Position numbers and translations under genes: made by a program. Below, piece after piece: positions 1 through 7,365 of a stretch of 19,798 bases of DNA. The DNA is from SAR86 cluster bacterium (lineage in GTDB: Bacteria; Pseudomonadota; Gammaproteobacteria; Pseudomonadales; Azotimanducaceae): assembly GCA_013204195.1 (NCBI GenBank), contig JABMOJ010000339.1, positions 1 to 19,798 of the forward strand, read 5' to 3'. Below the pieces are notes generated by a model. It searched no databases and was not told the origin of the DNA. It saw nothing but the letters and a program-made list of their open reading frames with translations. How positions within the stretch are numbered: the first letter of the stretch is position 1; every line of letters begins with the position of its first letter.

Positions 1-527
1 GGCTAAATAGTCGGCCAAGAAAGACGCTCGGGTATAGAACGCCAGAACTATTAATGAACAATTACAGGGCTGCTATTGCGGCTTAAACTTTGATGCACTT
101 GGGGTTTGAATCCAGGTAGGATGATATTGATTGATAATAAAGCCAACTTCACGATGACGAAATCGCTGCGGATTTTCGTGGCTTGCTCCTGATTTGGACT
201 TATTGCGTTCTAGTGATGCTGCTTATCGTCAACGACTTCGTTGAGTCGATGGGCGTTAAGAAAGCACTAGATAAATCTATTAAGTTCAAGCGCTTACGAA
301 GCACTTCGAAGCTCATTATCGGCCGGCGCGGGGGACTAAAATTGCGCTTGATCAAGACTTGTAGTGGGGTGGCTTACCTAAAATGAAGCGCTGCCGGTCA
401 TCGACTGTTATAGTCTATTGAGTTACGCCATTTTTACGACGCTCGGTGACGGACATGATTAGAGTGTCGTTGCGTTGGTTTTTTTGTGACGCTAAAAAGC
501 GTAGCTTGAACGAACCGATCGGCGAGG
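1..527. other. Left-edge stretch without a recognisable gene
   Basis: I see no gene I can name here. One frame is open from a TTG at 183 to a TGA at 386 on the + strand (67 codons). Its start is hydrophobic and its second half is rich in Arg and Lys, but it has no ATG start near the front, no clear ribosome binding site and no family resemblance I know. All frames are otherwise broken by frequent stops. The texture resembles the decayed DNA between 1041 and 2451, so old mobile-element or pseudogene sequence is likely, but this is inference. Confidence 0.4.
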
Positions 528-590
528 TTGTCGCAGACCGGGGACGTGATTCAGACAATAATGCTAACGATAATAATATGGGGTATAGCG

Positions 591-1040
591 ATGAGTACCG
601 CCAGAGAAATGTTAGAAATTAAAGGTGATGAAGTTTGGTCAATCCTGGCGTCCCAGTCAGTGTATGAAGCAGTGGCTCTGATGGCAGACAAGGAAGTCGG
701 CGCTTTGATGGTGGTGAATGATCAGGCACGTTTGATGGGTATTATTTCTGAGAGGGATTATTCCCGCAAAGTGATCTTAAAGAACAAATCATCAAGAGAA
801 ACGTTGGTTGCTGACATCATGACGCGGAATGTTATTCAGGTTGGACTCGCGACGACTGCAGACACCTGCATGACGCTGATGAGTCAGAAGAAGATCCGTC
901 ATCTGCCTGTGGTGGAGGACAGTATTCCGCAGGGCATGATTACCGTGGGTGACCTGTTGAAGTTTATTATTCAGGACCAGGAGATGACCATCGAAGAGTT
1001 GCAGAGCTATATCCATGGCGAGACCGGCGGAGAGGCCTAG
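591..1040 (+). CDS. Two-CBS-domain protein
   Basis: This 149-residue soluble protein is made almost entirely of two CBS domains. The first covers roughly residues 8-65 and ends in the typical segment GIISERDYSRKV. The second covers about 73-130, with MTRNVIQV at its start and IRHLPVVED in the middle. The C-terminal tail QEMTIEELQSYIHG matches the usual tail of stand-alone bacterial CBS-pair proteins, so the protein looks complete. Such pairs form a Bateman module that usually binds adenine nucleotides or related ligands; the ligand here is unknown. The frame is open back to a TTG at 528, but I chose ATG 591 because family similarity begins there (MSTAREMLEIKGDEVW). The Shine-Dalgarno is weak (GGGG about 8 bases upstream). 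It stands alone, with no adjacent same-strand gene. Confidence 0.88.
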   Translation: MSTAREMLEIKGDEVWSILASQSVYEAVALMADKEVGALMVVNDQARLMGIISERDYSRKVILKNKSSRETLVADIMTRNVIQVGLATTADTCMTLMSQKKIRHLPVVEDSIPQGMITVGDLLKFIIQDQEMTIEELQSYIHGETGGEA

Positions 1041-1063
1041 CCGTAGACTAATCGGTTGTTGGT

Positions 1064-1090
1064 TTGCCGAATAGCCGTTCGCTATTGGCT
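1064..1090 (+). terminator. Possible weak hairpin terminator after the CBS gene
   Basis: The stretch has an inverted repeat (AATAGC, five-base loop, GCTATT, extended by GCC/GGC with one bulged G). It lies about 25 bases after the stop of the CBS gene. No T-run follows, so it is at best a weak intrinsic terminator. Confidence 0.25.
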
Positions 1091-1118
1091 ACTAAGTAAG
1101 GATCTGCCTGATCCCGGC

Positions 1119-1405
1119 TTAGCAGCGATCGGTGCGTTTGAAGTGATATGTGCTGATGCCGAGCTGCAGAGCCTTTAGGATGTTGGGCAAGCTGTCGTCA
1201 ATAAATAGGGTCTTTGTGGGCGACAAGTTAAATCGTTGCAGTGTCAATTGAAAAATGGCCTCGCCAGGTTTCATGCAGCCCTCATGCCCTGAGATCACGA
1301 TGCCCGCAAACAGCTTGAAAAAAATCCAGATGTTTGATCTGAGAATAGGTTTCCCTGGAGATATTTGACAGACAGAATAAATCAGGACCGCGATCCGCCC
1401 CCCCG
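1119..1405 (-). pseudogene. HAD-family hydrolase fragment, frameshifted and N-terminally truncated
   Basis: The second half of a haloacid-dehalogenase-like phosphatase is visible on the - strand. Motif II (LFCLSN, then ISRETYSQIKHLDFF) is in one frame at about 1390-1325. The rest, with the motif III lysine (MKPG) and the motif IV acidic pair (LFIDDSLPNI), is in another frame down to the TAA at 1119-1121. The switch falls at a run of seven Ts (A-run 1318-1324 on the + strand); six would restore one continuous frame reading LDFFKLFAGIVISG. The catalytic Asp motif at the N-terminus is not found: similarity stops near a seven-base C run (1398-1404). The resemblance is to the HAD-IA/YihX type. A sequencing error could explain the T-run indel but not the missing first half, so this is most likely a dead gene. 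Confidence 0.72.
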
Positions 1406-1450
1406 CCACAACTCCCTGTATATCAAAAATTTAGCGGATTTTTAGGTTTG

Positions 1451-1471
1451 TGGGTACAAAACTGGGTACAA
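1451..1471. repeat. Tandem 9-bp direct repeat, possible integrase/att remnant
   Basis: TGGGTACAA occurs twice with a 12-base period (1451-1459 and 1463-1471). It lies just downstream, in the - strand direction, of the excisionase-like gene and just beyond the truncated end of the HAD fragment. Sequence of this sort would fit the integrase-proximal end of an integrative element, but no integrase or second att copy is present in the window, so the role is inferred. Confidence 0.3.
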
Positions 1472-1515
1472 CATTAATTTAAAATGTATTTTCGCCTCTA
1501 AAACACCCCCACCCG

Positions 1516-1686
1516 TCAACGCTTCGCCCAACGGACAACCTCGCTGCGAAACCAAAGCCCGCCCGTTGCACGGCGCCTCGGAAACCCGACTGTCTTGCAG
1601 AGTTGTTCCGAAAAGTAACGCCGCCCGACCCGCAGATAATCCGCGCATTCGTCAGCATTCCAAAGCACATCGCTGGTGTTAGGCAT
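1516..1686 (-). CDS. Excisionase/AlpA-like helix-turn-helix protein (integrative-element remnant)
   Basis: A 56-codon frame from ATG 1686 to TGA 1516-1518 encodes a small DNA-binding domain. It starts with LWNADECADYLRVGRRYF (first helix and turn of a MerR/AlpA/excisionase-type domain), continues with VGFPRRR, and ends with GGLWFRSEVVRWAKR, the usual 'W..sdV..W' C-terminal helix. Proteins of this kind sit beside tyrosine integrases in integrative elements and act as excisionase or as regulators of int. The frame is open a further 100 bases upstream, and the N-terminal part LTNDSIDYDILATKI resembles the front of longer relatives. It would start at a CTG at 1747-1749, so the original ATG may be lost. 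No integrase follows; the HAD fragment lies there instead. It is probably a relic; whether it is still expressed is unknown. Confidence 0.6.
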   Translation of the reverse strand: MPNTSDVLWNADECADYLRVGRRYFSEQLCKTVGFPRRRATGGLWFRSEVVRWAKR

Positions 1687-1689
1687 TCG

Positions 1690-2009
1690 GGTTACGGCGG
1701 CTGTGATTTTTGTCGCTAGGATGTCGTAATCTATACTGTCGTTTGTCAGTATCTTGGGTTTACTCGGACCAGGTTCAACGGGCGCCTCGCGCTTGTCTGC
1801 GGCTCAACCTGCCTTTGAAAAATCAGTTTTGATTGGCATCACCCCACCCAGTTACTGGTTATAATTCGACCAACGACTCTGTCAGGATCTTGCCAAATTA
1901 TCTACCTCCAATCGATACAACCTCAGCGTACCCACCAGTCCAACGATAAACAGGTTAATCAGACACATCAACTCAGGAATAGAAGCTCAAGCCCCAAGTT
2001 AACACACAC
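1690..2009. other. Stretch without a recognisable gene
   Basis: Apart from the upstream extension of the excisionase-like frame (to about 1805), I see no recognisable coding signal. The final 30 bases (from about 1981) may be the more decayed upstream continuation of the IS3 transposase remnant that becomes readable at 2010, but they contain a stop and are too degraded to call. Confidence 0.4.
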
Positions 2010-2170
2010 CTGTTCTCGTCGATCAGTGAGGTTCAGGACTTTGCGACCCGCTGGCTATGGACCTGCAATCACGAACAGTCGACCATGTGGCTGGAGGTAT
2101 AACCCCCAAACAGAAGTTGGTCATGGTGGCCTGACCTTTACTTTTGCAAGTTAAGAATGGGGGATTACCG
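2010..2170 (+). pseudogene. IS3-family transposase (OrfB) C-terminal remnant with IS end
   Basis: The end of an IS3-family OrfB integrase is readable in two frames. From 2010 the frame gives LFSSISEVQDFATRWLWTCN, a signature of the region after the catalytic Glu of these transposases. From about 2093 the next frame gives GGITPKQKLVMVA and a TGA at 2132-2134, the typical protein end. Restoring one G near 2093 (CTGGGAGGT instead of CTGGAGGT) joins the two. After the stop comes GAATGGGGGATTACC (to about 2170), which looks like the outer end of such an element. The catalytic DDE residues and OrfA are missing, so this is a dead fragment. It is a different IS3 lineage from the copy at the right edge of the window, judging from the protein tail and end sequence. 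Confidence 0.7.
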
Positions 2171-2451
2171 TATTGGTTGGTCAATGTCTGCCAAGGTGCT
2201 GATCTGCATCGGTCGCCGCCTGCAATGGTTATGGAGGAATTGAATTAGCGTTGGCGAGCGGAAACCCACTCATCCATAGTCTTTCATCAGGTGGGACCGA
2301 TTTAGCTCTCCTGGAAAAGTAGTATCGATATGCCGGTTCGTTGTCCAAGGTGTGACGTAAGTGTGGTTAACTGGCCAATGTCATGAGATATTTCATGCTA
2401 GGGAACCATCTTAGTGAAAGAAAAAACAATAAGCTTGGGGTGATGATAATT
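2171..2451. other. Stretch before the transporter gene, nothing recognised
   Basis: No gene is recognised. The last part must carry the promoter of the transporter gene at 2452, but I could not find a convincing -35/-10 pair. The open frame reaching back to ATG 2383 is in phase with the transporter, but family similarity does not extend into it. Confidence 0.4.
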
Positions 2452-3882
2452 GTGAGCAAATCAACTGTCTCGATGCCGTTAAAGTTAGCCTTTGGCATAG
2501 GCGCATCGGGAGAAGCTGCGACCAACTGGATTTTCAATGCACTGACGTTTTTCTTTTATACTCAGGTTCTGGGCTTGTCGGGGACTTTAACAGCTGCGGC
2601 AGTGACGATCGGCATCATATCAGACGCTATAACAGATCCGCTGATGGGGTCTATCTCTGATCGCTGGCGCTCGAAGTTAGGCCGACGACACCCTTTTATG
2701 TATGCCGCACCTATTCCATTGATTCTTACAATCTATTTTGTTTTTAATCCACCGGCGGATTTATCAAGCATGCAACTTTTTGCCTGGTTTGCTGTGTTCA
2801 CAGTACTCATGCGCATTTGTTCCACGTTATTTGCCGTGCCGCATCTGGCAATGGGCGCCGAGTTATCTGATGACTATATCGAGCGCACCAGAATCATGAG
2901 TTACAACAATGTATTCACTTATGTTGGCGTAATCGTTATGCATGTAGTGGTGTGGTTTGTCATTTTCCCTTTGTTTGATGACGGGCGAATGACTCAGACT
3001 GCTTATTCCCCGATAGTCATCTTCTGCTGTAGTCTGATTATGGTTTGTATGTTGGGCTCAGCTTTTGGAACCCGCGGTCAAATTGCAAGAATGCGCAAGG
3101 TACCCGATGATTTGCCGCCATTTAGTTTGAAACAACTAGCCTTGGAAATGTCTGACGCCATTAAAAACAAGAACTATCTGTTTTTGTTGCTAGGTTTGTT
3201 TTTCTTGTCGATTACGATTGGCACCCATGAAACATTGAGTCTGTATATGGGGACTTTTTACTGGGAGCTGACAGATACACAGATTGGCTGGTTGATCCTT
3301 GGTAATGTTTTCGGCTATGCCATTGGTTTTTTTGCCACGGCAACACTGCACCAGAAATTCGAGAAGCGATGGGCAACTGTGGTGTCTGCTGCGGGGTTAA
3401 GCATCGCCTGGTCGATGGCCGTCACTTTGCGCCTGCTGGATTTGGCGCCAGAAAATACAACTTATGAGTTGGTGGCTTTTATCGTTTTTTGGGGAGCCAT
3501 TGCTTCAACCTGCGGCTCTATTTTGAATATTAGTGTCATGTCTTCGCTGGCGGACATAGCAGACGATCACGAGCTTAAAACCGGGCGCAGACAAGAAGGC
3601 ATTTTTTATTCAGCGAGAACTTTCTTTGCCAAAGTAACCAATGGTATCGGTCATGTTGTTGCAGGGATTGCATTGGATATTATTGAATTTCCCACCGGTG
3701 TACCTGCAAGCGAGATTGACCCTGACAAGATTTACGCGCTTGGATTAATCGACGGACCTTTTGCCATGATATGGGGATTGATCGCTGCAGTAATCTATGC
3801 CGGATATCGAATAGACAGGAAAACTCACGAGGCAATTCAAAATCAACTGGTCGCTAGAAAATTATTAGAGCTAGAGAGATGA
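2452..3882 (+). CDS. GPH-family (MelB-like) sugar/cation symporter
   Basis: This is a 476-residue inner-membrane protein with about 12 hydrophobic segments, a full-length member of the glycoside-pentoside-hexuronide:cation symporter family within the MFS fold. Three things show this. The cation-site motif DAITDPLMGSISDR has Asp58 and Asp62 in the spacing of the MelB Asp55/Asp59 pair. The basic loop SKLGRRHPF follows it. The signature PHLAMGAELSDDYIERTR lies in the middle loop. The substrate (a sugar or glycoside taken up with Na+ or H+) cannot be told from sequence. I chose GTG 2452 because GGGGTGAT (2437-2444) is an excellent Shine-Dalgarno 7 bases ahead of it, and family similarity starts soon after; ATG 2443 and ATG 2383 in the same frame are less likely. 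No sugar-degrading gene is adjacent; both sides are decayed mobile DNA. Its codon use looks richer in A/T than the nuo genes by eye, which may hint at separate acquisition. Confidence 0.88.
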   Translation: MSKSTVSMPLKLAFGIGASGEAATNWIFNALTFFFYTQVLGLSGTLTAAAVTIGIISDAITDPLMGSISDRWRSKLGRRHPFMYAAPIPLILTIYFVFNPPADLSSMQLFAWFAVFTVLMRICSTLFAVPHLAMGAELSDDYIERTRIMSYNNVFTYVGVIVMHVVVWFVIFPLFDDGRMTQTAYSPIVIFCCSLIMVCMLGSAFGTRGQIARMRKVPDDLPPFSLKQLALEMSDAIKNKNYLFLLLGLFFLSITIGTHETLSLYMGTFYWELTDTQIGWLILGNVFGYAIGFFATATLHQKFEKRWATVVSAAGLSIAWSMAVTLRLLDLAPENTTYELVAFIVFWGAIASTCGSILNISVMSSLADIADDHELKTGRRQEGIFYSARTFFAKVTNGIGHVVAGIALDIIEFPTGVPASEIDPDKIYALGLIDGPFAMIWGLIAAVIYAGYRIDRKTHEAIQNQLVARKLLELER

Positions 3883-4153
3883 GAGGACCTGGCAGGAGTG
3901 CCGCAATACCGAAAAATCGTGCTGCTTAGCCAGGGATAGTTTACTGACAAACGACTGCGGGTTGCAGTTCAGGTTATCGCGTAGTGCTGATGCTGGGAAG
4001 TCCACATCACGTATGCGTAGCAACATCATTCCACCGAGCAAAATCTACAATTGCTGAAACATTCCAACGGATGTTGATTGAGCACAGGACTAAATAAAGA
4101 TGCCGATAAAACGGGACAGATTTATATTCCTATGGTTAAACCGCTTTTCTGAC
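3883..4153. other. Intergenic stretch, nothing recognised
   Basis: No gene recognised. A 52-codon frame on the - strand (4029 down to 3871) is open and overlaps the end of the transporter gene, but its product resembles nothing I know and it has no clear ribosome binding site. No T-rich hairpin terminator is evident after the transporter. Confidence 0.4.
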
Positions 4154-4270
4154 TTATGTATTCAATGCTGGCCCATCCTGCCCTCGATGTTCAATACGAA
4201 TGTCTATGCGACTTTCAATTTCATCAATAAGCAAACTGTTTCCTGCTAATTGATTTCGAGACAGCGCCGT
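4154..4270 (-). pseudogene. Possible REP-associated (RAYT, IS200-like) transposase C-terminal remnant
   Basis: On the - strand, ending at a TAA at 4154-4156, a 38-codon frame gives ALSRNQLAGNSLLIDEIESR followed by IDIRIEHRGQDGP. This matches the usual tail of Y1-type REP-associated transposases: a '..G(N/S)..F..EIE..IG.R.E.RG.GRP' segment near the C-terminus. Here the final GRP is altered to DGP. The frame has a stop immediately upstream (at about 4271), and the catalytic HUH and Tyr motifs are not found nearby. I infer a decayed fragment of a single-domain transposase. The match is by motif memory only and the piece is short, so the call is moderate. Confidence 0.42.
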
Positions 4271-4482
4271 TTAAATAAAATGATTTGACGACTCCGCACT
4301 GCCGCAGCCCGGGAAGTCCAAATGCGATTATTGTCGCAACAAGAGAATAATAATAAGTGTTGCACTCGACCGACTATAAGGTGTAGGTTAATTTTCATCC
4401 GGCGTTGGCAAACAACCTGCAACGGTCCGCCATGATTTCTTAAGACTCCAAAAGAGCCGCTTTATACGCGAGGAAAATCAGA
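4271..4482. other. Region upstream of the nuo operon
   Basis: This stretch must contain, or lie next to, the promoter of the nuo operon. It includes an A/T-rich part (4335-4400, with AATAATAATAAG and a TATAAG at about 4375), but I found no -35/-10 pair with correct spacing and no clear FNR- or ArcA-type site, so no promoter is called. No gene is recognised. Confidence 0.35.
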
Positions 4483-4536
4483 ATGGCCAGCAATGCAACG
4501 GTGAGCAGCATTTCCCAGCGGGAGAGTCATGACTGA
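4483..4536 (+). CDS. Possible 17-residue leader ORF overlapping the nuoA start
   Basis: An ATG at 4483 follows a good Shine-Dalgarno (GAGGA, 4470-4474, 8-base spacer). It opens a 17-codon frame (MASNATVSSISQRESHD) that stops at TGA 4534-4536, 8 bases inside nuoA in another frame. The arrangement would allow translational coupling to nuoA, whose own Shine-Dalgarno (GGAG, only 4 bases from the ATG) lies within this frame. The peptide has no known relative. It could equally be chance. Confidence 0.25.
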   Translation: MASNATVSSISQRESHD

Positions 4537-4945
4537 GTCATCACTCTGGCCTCTGGTCCTGTATTTTGCCTCGGTGCTTATCCTAGTCGCCGGTATTCTT
4601 ACTATCTCAGCTCTGCTCGGCCAGCGCTCTCCCATGACCAGAGCAACACGCGAACCCTTTGAATCCGGTGTTGTGCATATTGCATCTGCACAGATACCCA
4701 TTACGGTCGAGTTCTACTTGATTGCCATGTTTTTTGTGATTTTCGACCTTGAAACCGTGTTCATTTTCGCCTGGGCTGTGGCCTTCTACGAACTCGGTGT
4801 GTTCGGCTACGTTGCTATCAGCGTGTTTATCCTGGTGCTGGTGGTTGCCCTGATCTATGAGTTGAAATCAGGCATATTGAACTGGGGTCACAAGGTACGC
4901 CGAGGCTTGCCCGACACGGCCCATGTCGAATTGGCAGGGGGTTGA
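4529..4945 (+). CDS. nuoA: NADH:quinone oxidoreductase subunit A
   Basis: NuoA is a three-helix membrane subunit at the junction of the peripheral and membrane arms of Complex I, next to the quinone site. The 138 residues show hydrophobic segments at about 8-30, 61-84 and 93-112. The conserved loop has EPFESG (residues 42-47), and helix 2 has FVIFDLE with Asp73 and Glu75, equivalent to E. coli Asp79 and Glu81. The start is ATG 4529, preceded by GGGAG. NuoB follows after 3 bases. As first gene of the operon it marks the transcript's beginning; the promoter lies upstream but could not be pinned down. Confidence 0.97.
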   Translation: MTESSLWPLVLYFASVLILVAGILTISALLGQRSPMTRATREPFESGVVHIASAQIPITVEFYLIAMFFVIFDLETVFIFAWAVAFYELGVFGYVAISVFILVLVVALIYELKSGILNWGHKVRRGLPDTAHVELAGG

Positions 4946-4948
4946 GAA

Positions 4949-5587
4949 ATGGAATGGAGTTTAAGCAACGCAGAAGGCAACATTCCCACTCAACAGGTTG
5001 ATACTGCGCTGGACCAACATCTGAAACGTAACCTCGTGATGACAAAACTGGAAGACATGCTAGCCTGGGGACGCAGCAACAGCATTTGGCCGTTCAATTT
5101 TGGTCTTTCCTGCTGTTATGTTGAGATGGCCACATCCATTACCAGTCGCTACGACCTCGCTAGGTTCGGCTCAGAGGTCATCAGAGCTTCACCTCGCCAG
5201 GCAGACTTAATGGTAATTTCCGGCACCTGCTTCCTCAAGATGGCGCCAGTAGTGCAGCGCCTTTACGAACAATTACTAGAACCTAAATGGGTTATATCCA
5301 TGGGTTCTTGTGCCAATTCCGGTGGTATGTACGATATTTATAGTGTGGTTCAGGGTGTCGATAAATTTCTACCTGTCGACGTTTATGTACCAGGCTGCCC
5401 ACCCCGCCCGGAAGCATTTTTACAGGGTTTGATGCTCTTGCAGGATGCCGTTGGTAAAGAACGCCGTCCCCTTAGCTGGGTTGTCGATAACCAACGAGTG
5501 TTCAAAGCCGAGAAAAAAAGTCAGCGAGACCTCAGAACAGAAGATCGCATGAAAGCGACCGACCTGAGGAAACCAGACAGCGTCTAG
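4949..5587 (+). CDS. nuoB: NADH:quinone oxidoreductase subunit B (cluster N2)
   Basis: NuoB carries the terminal [4Fe-4S] cluster N2 that hands electrons to quinone. All four ligands are seen: the tandem pair Cys55-Cys56 in LSCCYVEM, Cys121 in MGSCANSGG and Cys150 in PGCPPRPE. The 212-residue length and the charged C-terminal tail ([17 protein letters not shown]) match the gammaproteobacterial form. A good Shine-Dalgarno (AGGGGG, in the end of nuoA) precedes ATG 4949. It is followed by nuoCD after 14 bases. Confidence 0.97.
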   Translation: MEWSLSNAEGNIPTQQVDTALDQHLKRNLVMTKLEDMLAWGRSNSIWPFNFGLSCCYVEMATSITSRYDLARFGSEVIRASPRQADLMVISGTCFLKMAPVVQRLYEQLLEPKWVISMGSCANSGGMYDIYSVVQGVDKFLPVDVYVPGCPPRPEAFLQGLMLLQDAVGKERRPLSWVVDNQRVFKAEKKSQRDLRTEDRMKATDLRKPDSV

Positions 5588-5601
5588 CGAATGGAAAAAT
5601 A

Positions 5602-7350
5602 ATGTCAGCATCAGCTGAACATGCCTTAACCGCCACTGTCGAGCTTCGGCAGCGGCTTCCCCATATGTCTTTCCTGACCCAGCAGACCATTGACGATATA
5701 CCCACGTTGTGGATTCTTCGCGAGCAACTCTGTGAAATTCTCAGATTTCTGAAATCTGATTACGAGATGCTATTCGATCTATGCGGTGTTGATGAGCGGC
5801 TTAGAGCCCATCGTGATGGATTACCGCCAAGTGACTACACCGTCGTATACCACTTAATGTCATTCAAACAGTGCCGCGACATACGCCTCAAAGTCGCCCT
5901 GTCGGAAAACGACATAAATCTGCCCACGATTGCGTCTGTATACCCTAATGCAAACTGGTACGAGCGCGAGGCCTGGGACATGTTTGGCATTAATTTCAGC
6001 GGCCACCCAAATCTCTACCGCATCCTTCTGCCGCCGACCTGGGTCGGCCACGCGCTGCGAAAAGATCATCCCGCACGGGCGACGGAAATGGGTCCGTTCC
6101 ATATGACCGAAGAGCGCCAGGATAAAGAGCAAGAGGCGCTGCGTTTCCGACCTGAACAATGGGGTTTAAAACGGAAAAACAAAAACACTGAATTCATGTT
6201 CCTGAACCTAGGACCAAATCATCCGTCCGTCCATGGTGTTTTTCGCATTGTCCTGCAACTGGATGGCGAGGTTATTGTCGACGCCGTACCAGAGATTGGC
6301 TATCACCACCGCGGCGCCGAGAAAATGGCTGAGCGCCAGACCTGGCACTCTTACATTCCCTACACAGACAGAATTGATTATCTGGGCGGCGTTATGAACA
6401 ACCTGCCCTATGTTATGGCCGTGGAGAAACTGGCGGGGATAACAGTACCTGATCGTGCCAGGGTGATCCGCATCATGATGGCAGAGATGTTCCGCATATC
6501 CAGTCATCTTGTCTTCTACGGGACGTTTGCCCAGGACGTTGGCCAGATGTCACCGGTTTTTTATATGTTTTCTGATCGTGAACGCCTATTCCGAATCGTC
6601 GAGGCGGTTACTGGCGGGCGTATGCATCCAGCCTGGTTTCGTATTGGCGGGGTTGCTCAGGACCTACCCAAGGGCTGGCACGAGATGTTCACCGACTTCC
6701 TTGACTGGATGCCTAAGCGTCTTGACCATTTTGACAAAATGGTAATGCAGAACAGCATATTAAAGCAGCGCACCAAGCATATCGGCGTGTATTCCACCGC
6801 TGAGGCATTGGACTGGGGAATCACGGGACCGGGGCTTCGGGCCACTGGCATGGACTTCGACTTTCGCCGTGACAGGCCCTATGGCGGCTACGACCAGTTT
6901 GATTTCGAGGTGCCGGTTTACAACAATGGAGACTGCTACGACCGGGCTATGGTAAGGGTTGACGAAATCCGGCAAAGCCTGCGCATCATCCGTCAGTGTG
7001 TTGCGAACATGCCAGCAGGCCCCTACAAGGCGGACCATCCGGCTACCACGCCGCCGCCAAGAGAACGCACGATGCAGGACATCGAAACCTTGATTCATCA
7101 TTTCGTCAACGTCAGTTGGGGACCGGTTATACCTGAGGGGGAATGCAGCGTGACCATTGAGGCGACCAAAGGCTTGAACATGTACTACCTCACCAGCGAT
7201 GGCGGCACTAACAGTTATCGAACGCGAATCAGAGCACCTTCATTTCCACACCTGCAGCAGATTCCGCTTATCAGTCGAGGCCTTCTGATCCCTGACCTGA
7301 TCGCGATTCTTGCCAGCATTGATTTTGTGATGGCCGACGTAGACCGATAG
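5602..7350 (+). CDS. nuoCD: NADH:quinone oxidoreductase fused subunits C/D
   Basis: One 582-residue frame joins NuoC (about 1-175, the 30-kDa type, with [17 protein letters not shown] and the HPNLYRI segment) and NuoD (about 196-582, the 49-kDa type). The fusion is characteristic of E. coli-like and Pseudomonas-like gammaproteobacteria; in most other bacteria the genes are separate. NuoD forms the quinone pocket with NuoB. Visible features are the beta-hairpin GPNHPSVHG with His207 and His211, and the PYTDRIDY segment (from Pro253) that carries the quinone-site tyrosine. NuoD is related to the large subunit of [NiFe] hydrogenases but lacks the metal-binding cysteines, as expected. The protein ends [10 protein letters not shown], as in E. 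coli. The Shine-Dalgarno is weak (GGA about 6 bases upstream). Confidence 0.97.
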   Translation: MSASAEHALTATVELRQRLPHMSFLTQQTIDDIPTLWILREQLCEILRFLKSDYEMLFDLCGVDERLRAHRDGLPPSDYTVVYHLMSFKQCRDIRLKVALSENDINLPTIASVYPNANWYEREAWDMFGINFSGHPNLYRILLPPTWVGHALRKDHPARATEMGPFHMTEERQDKEQEALRFRPEQWGLKRKNKNTEFMFLNLGPNHPSVHGVFRIVLQLDGEVIVDAVPEIGYHHRGAEKMAERQTWHSYIPYTDRIDYLGGVMNNLPYVMAVEKLAGITVPDRARVIRIMMAEMFRISSHLVFYGTFAQDVGQMSPVFYMFSDRERLFRIVEAVTGGRMHPAWFRIGGVAQDLPKGWHEMFTDFLDWMPKRLDHFDKMVMQNSILKQRTKHIGVYSTAEALDWGITGPGLRATGMDFDFRRDRPYGGYDQFDFEVPVYNNGDCYDRAMVRVDEIRQSLRIIRQCVANMPAGPYKADHPATTPPPRERTMQDIETLIHHFVNVSWGPVIPEGECSVTIEATKGLNMYYLTSDGGTNSYRTRIRAPSFPHLQQIPLISRGLLIPDLIAILASIDFVMADVDR

Positions 7351-7365
7351 GAGCAGCGTATTTTG

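Noticed and set aside
105..122. tRNA T-arm-like sequence GGGGTTTGAATCC near the left edge
   Set aside because: The arms do not pair properly and no acceptor, D or anticodon stems can be drawn around it.
1442..1670. Two other - strand frames (1442-1648 and 1479-1670) over the excisionase-like gene
   Set aside because: They overlap the frame that shows a recognisable helix-turn-helix domain and have no family features themselves.
3871..4029. 52-codon - strand frame (ATG 4029 to TAG 3871) overlapping the transporter 3' end
   Set aside because: No ribosome binding site, no recognisable family, and partly opposite a confident gene; not enough to call.
4214..4227. FNR-box-like sequence TTCAATTTCATCAA upstream of nuo
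   Set aside because: Only one half-site matches TTGAT-N4-ATCAA; it lies inside the RAYT-like remnant and about 300 bases from nuoA, with no promoter at a suitable distance.
4246..4275. Possible promoter TTGATT...TAAAAT upstream of nuo
   Set aside because: The better -10 (TAAAAT) would need a 20-base spacer, and the 16-17-base choices give a poor -10; not convincing.
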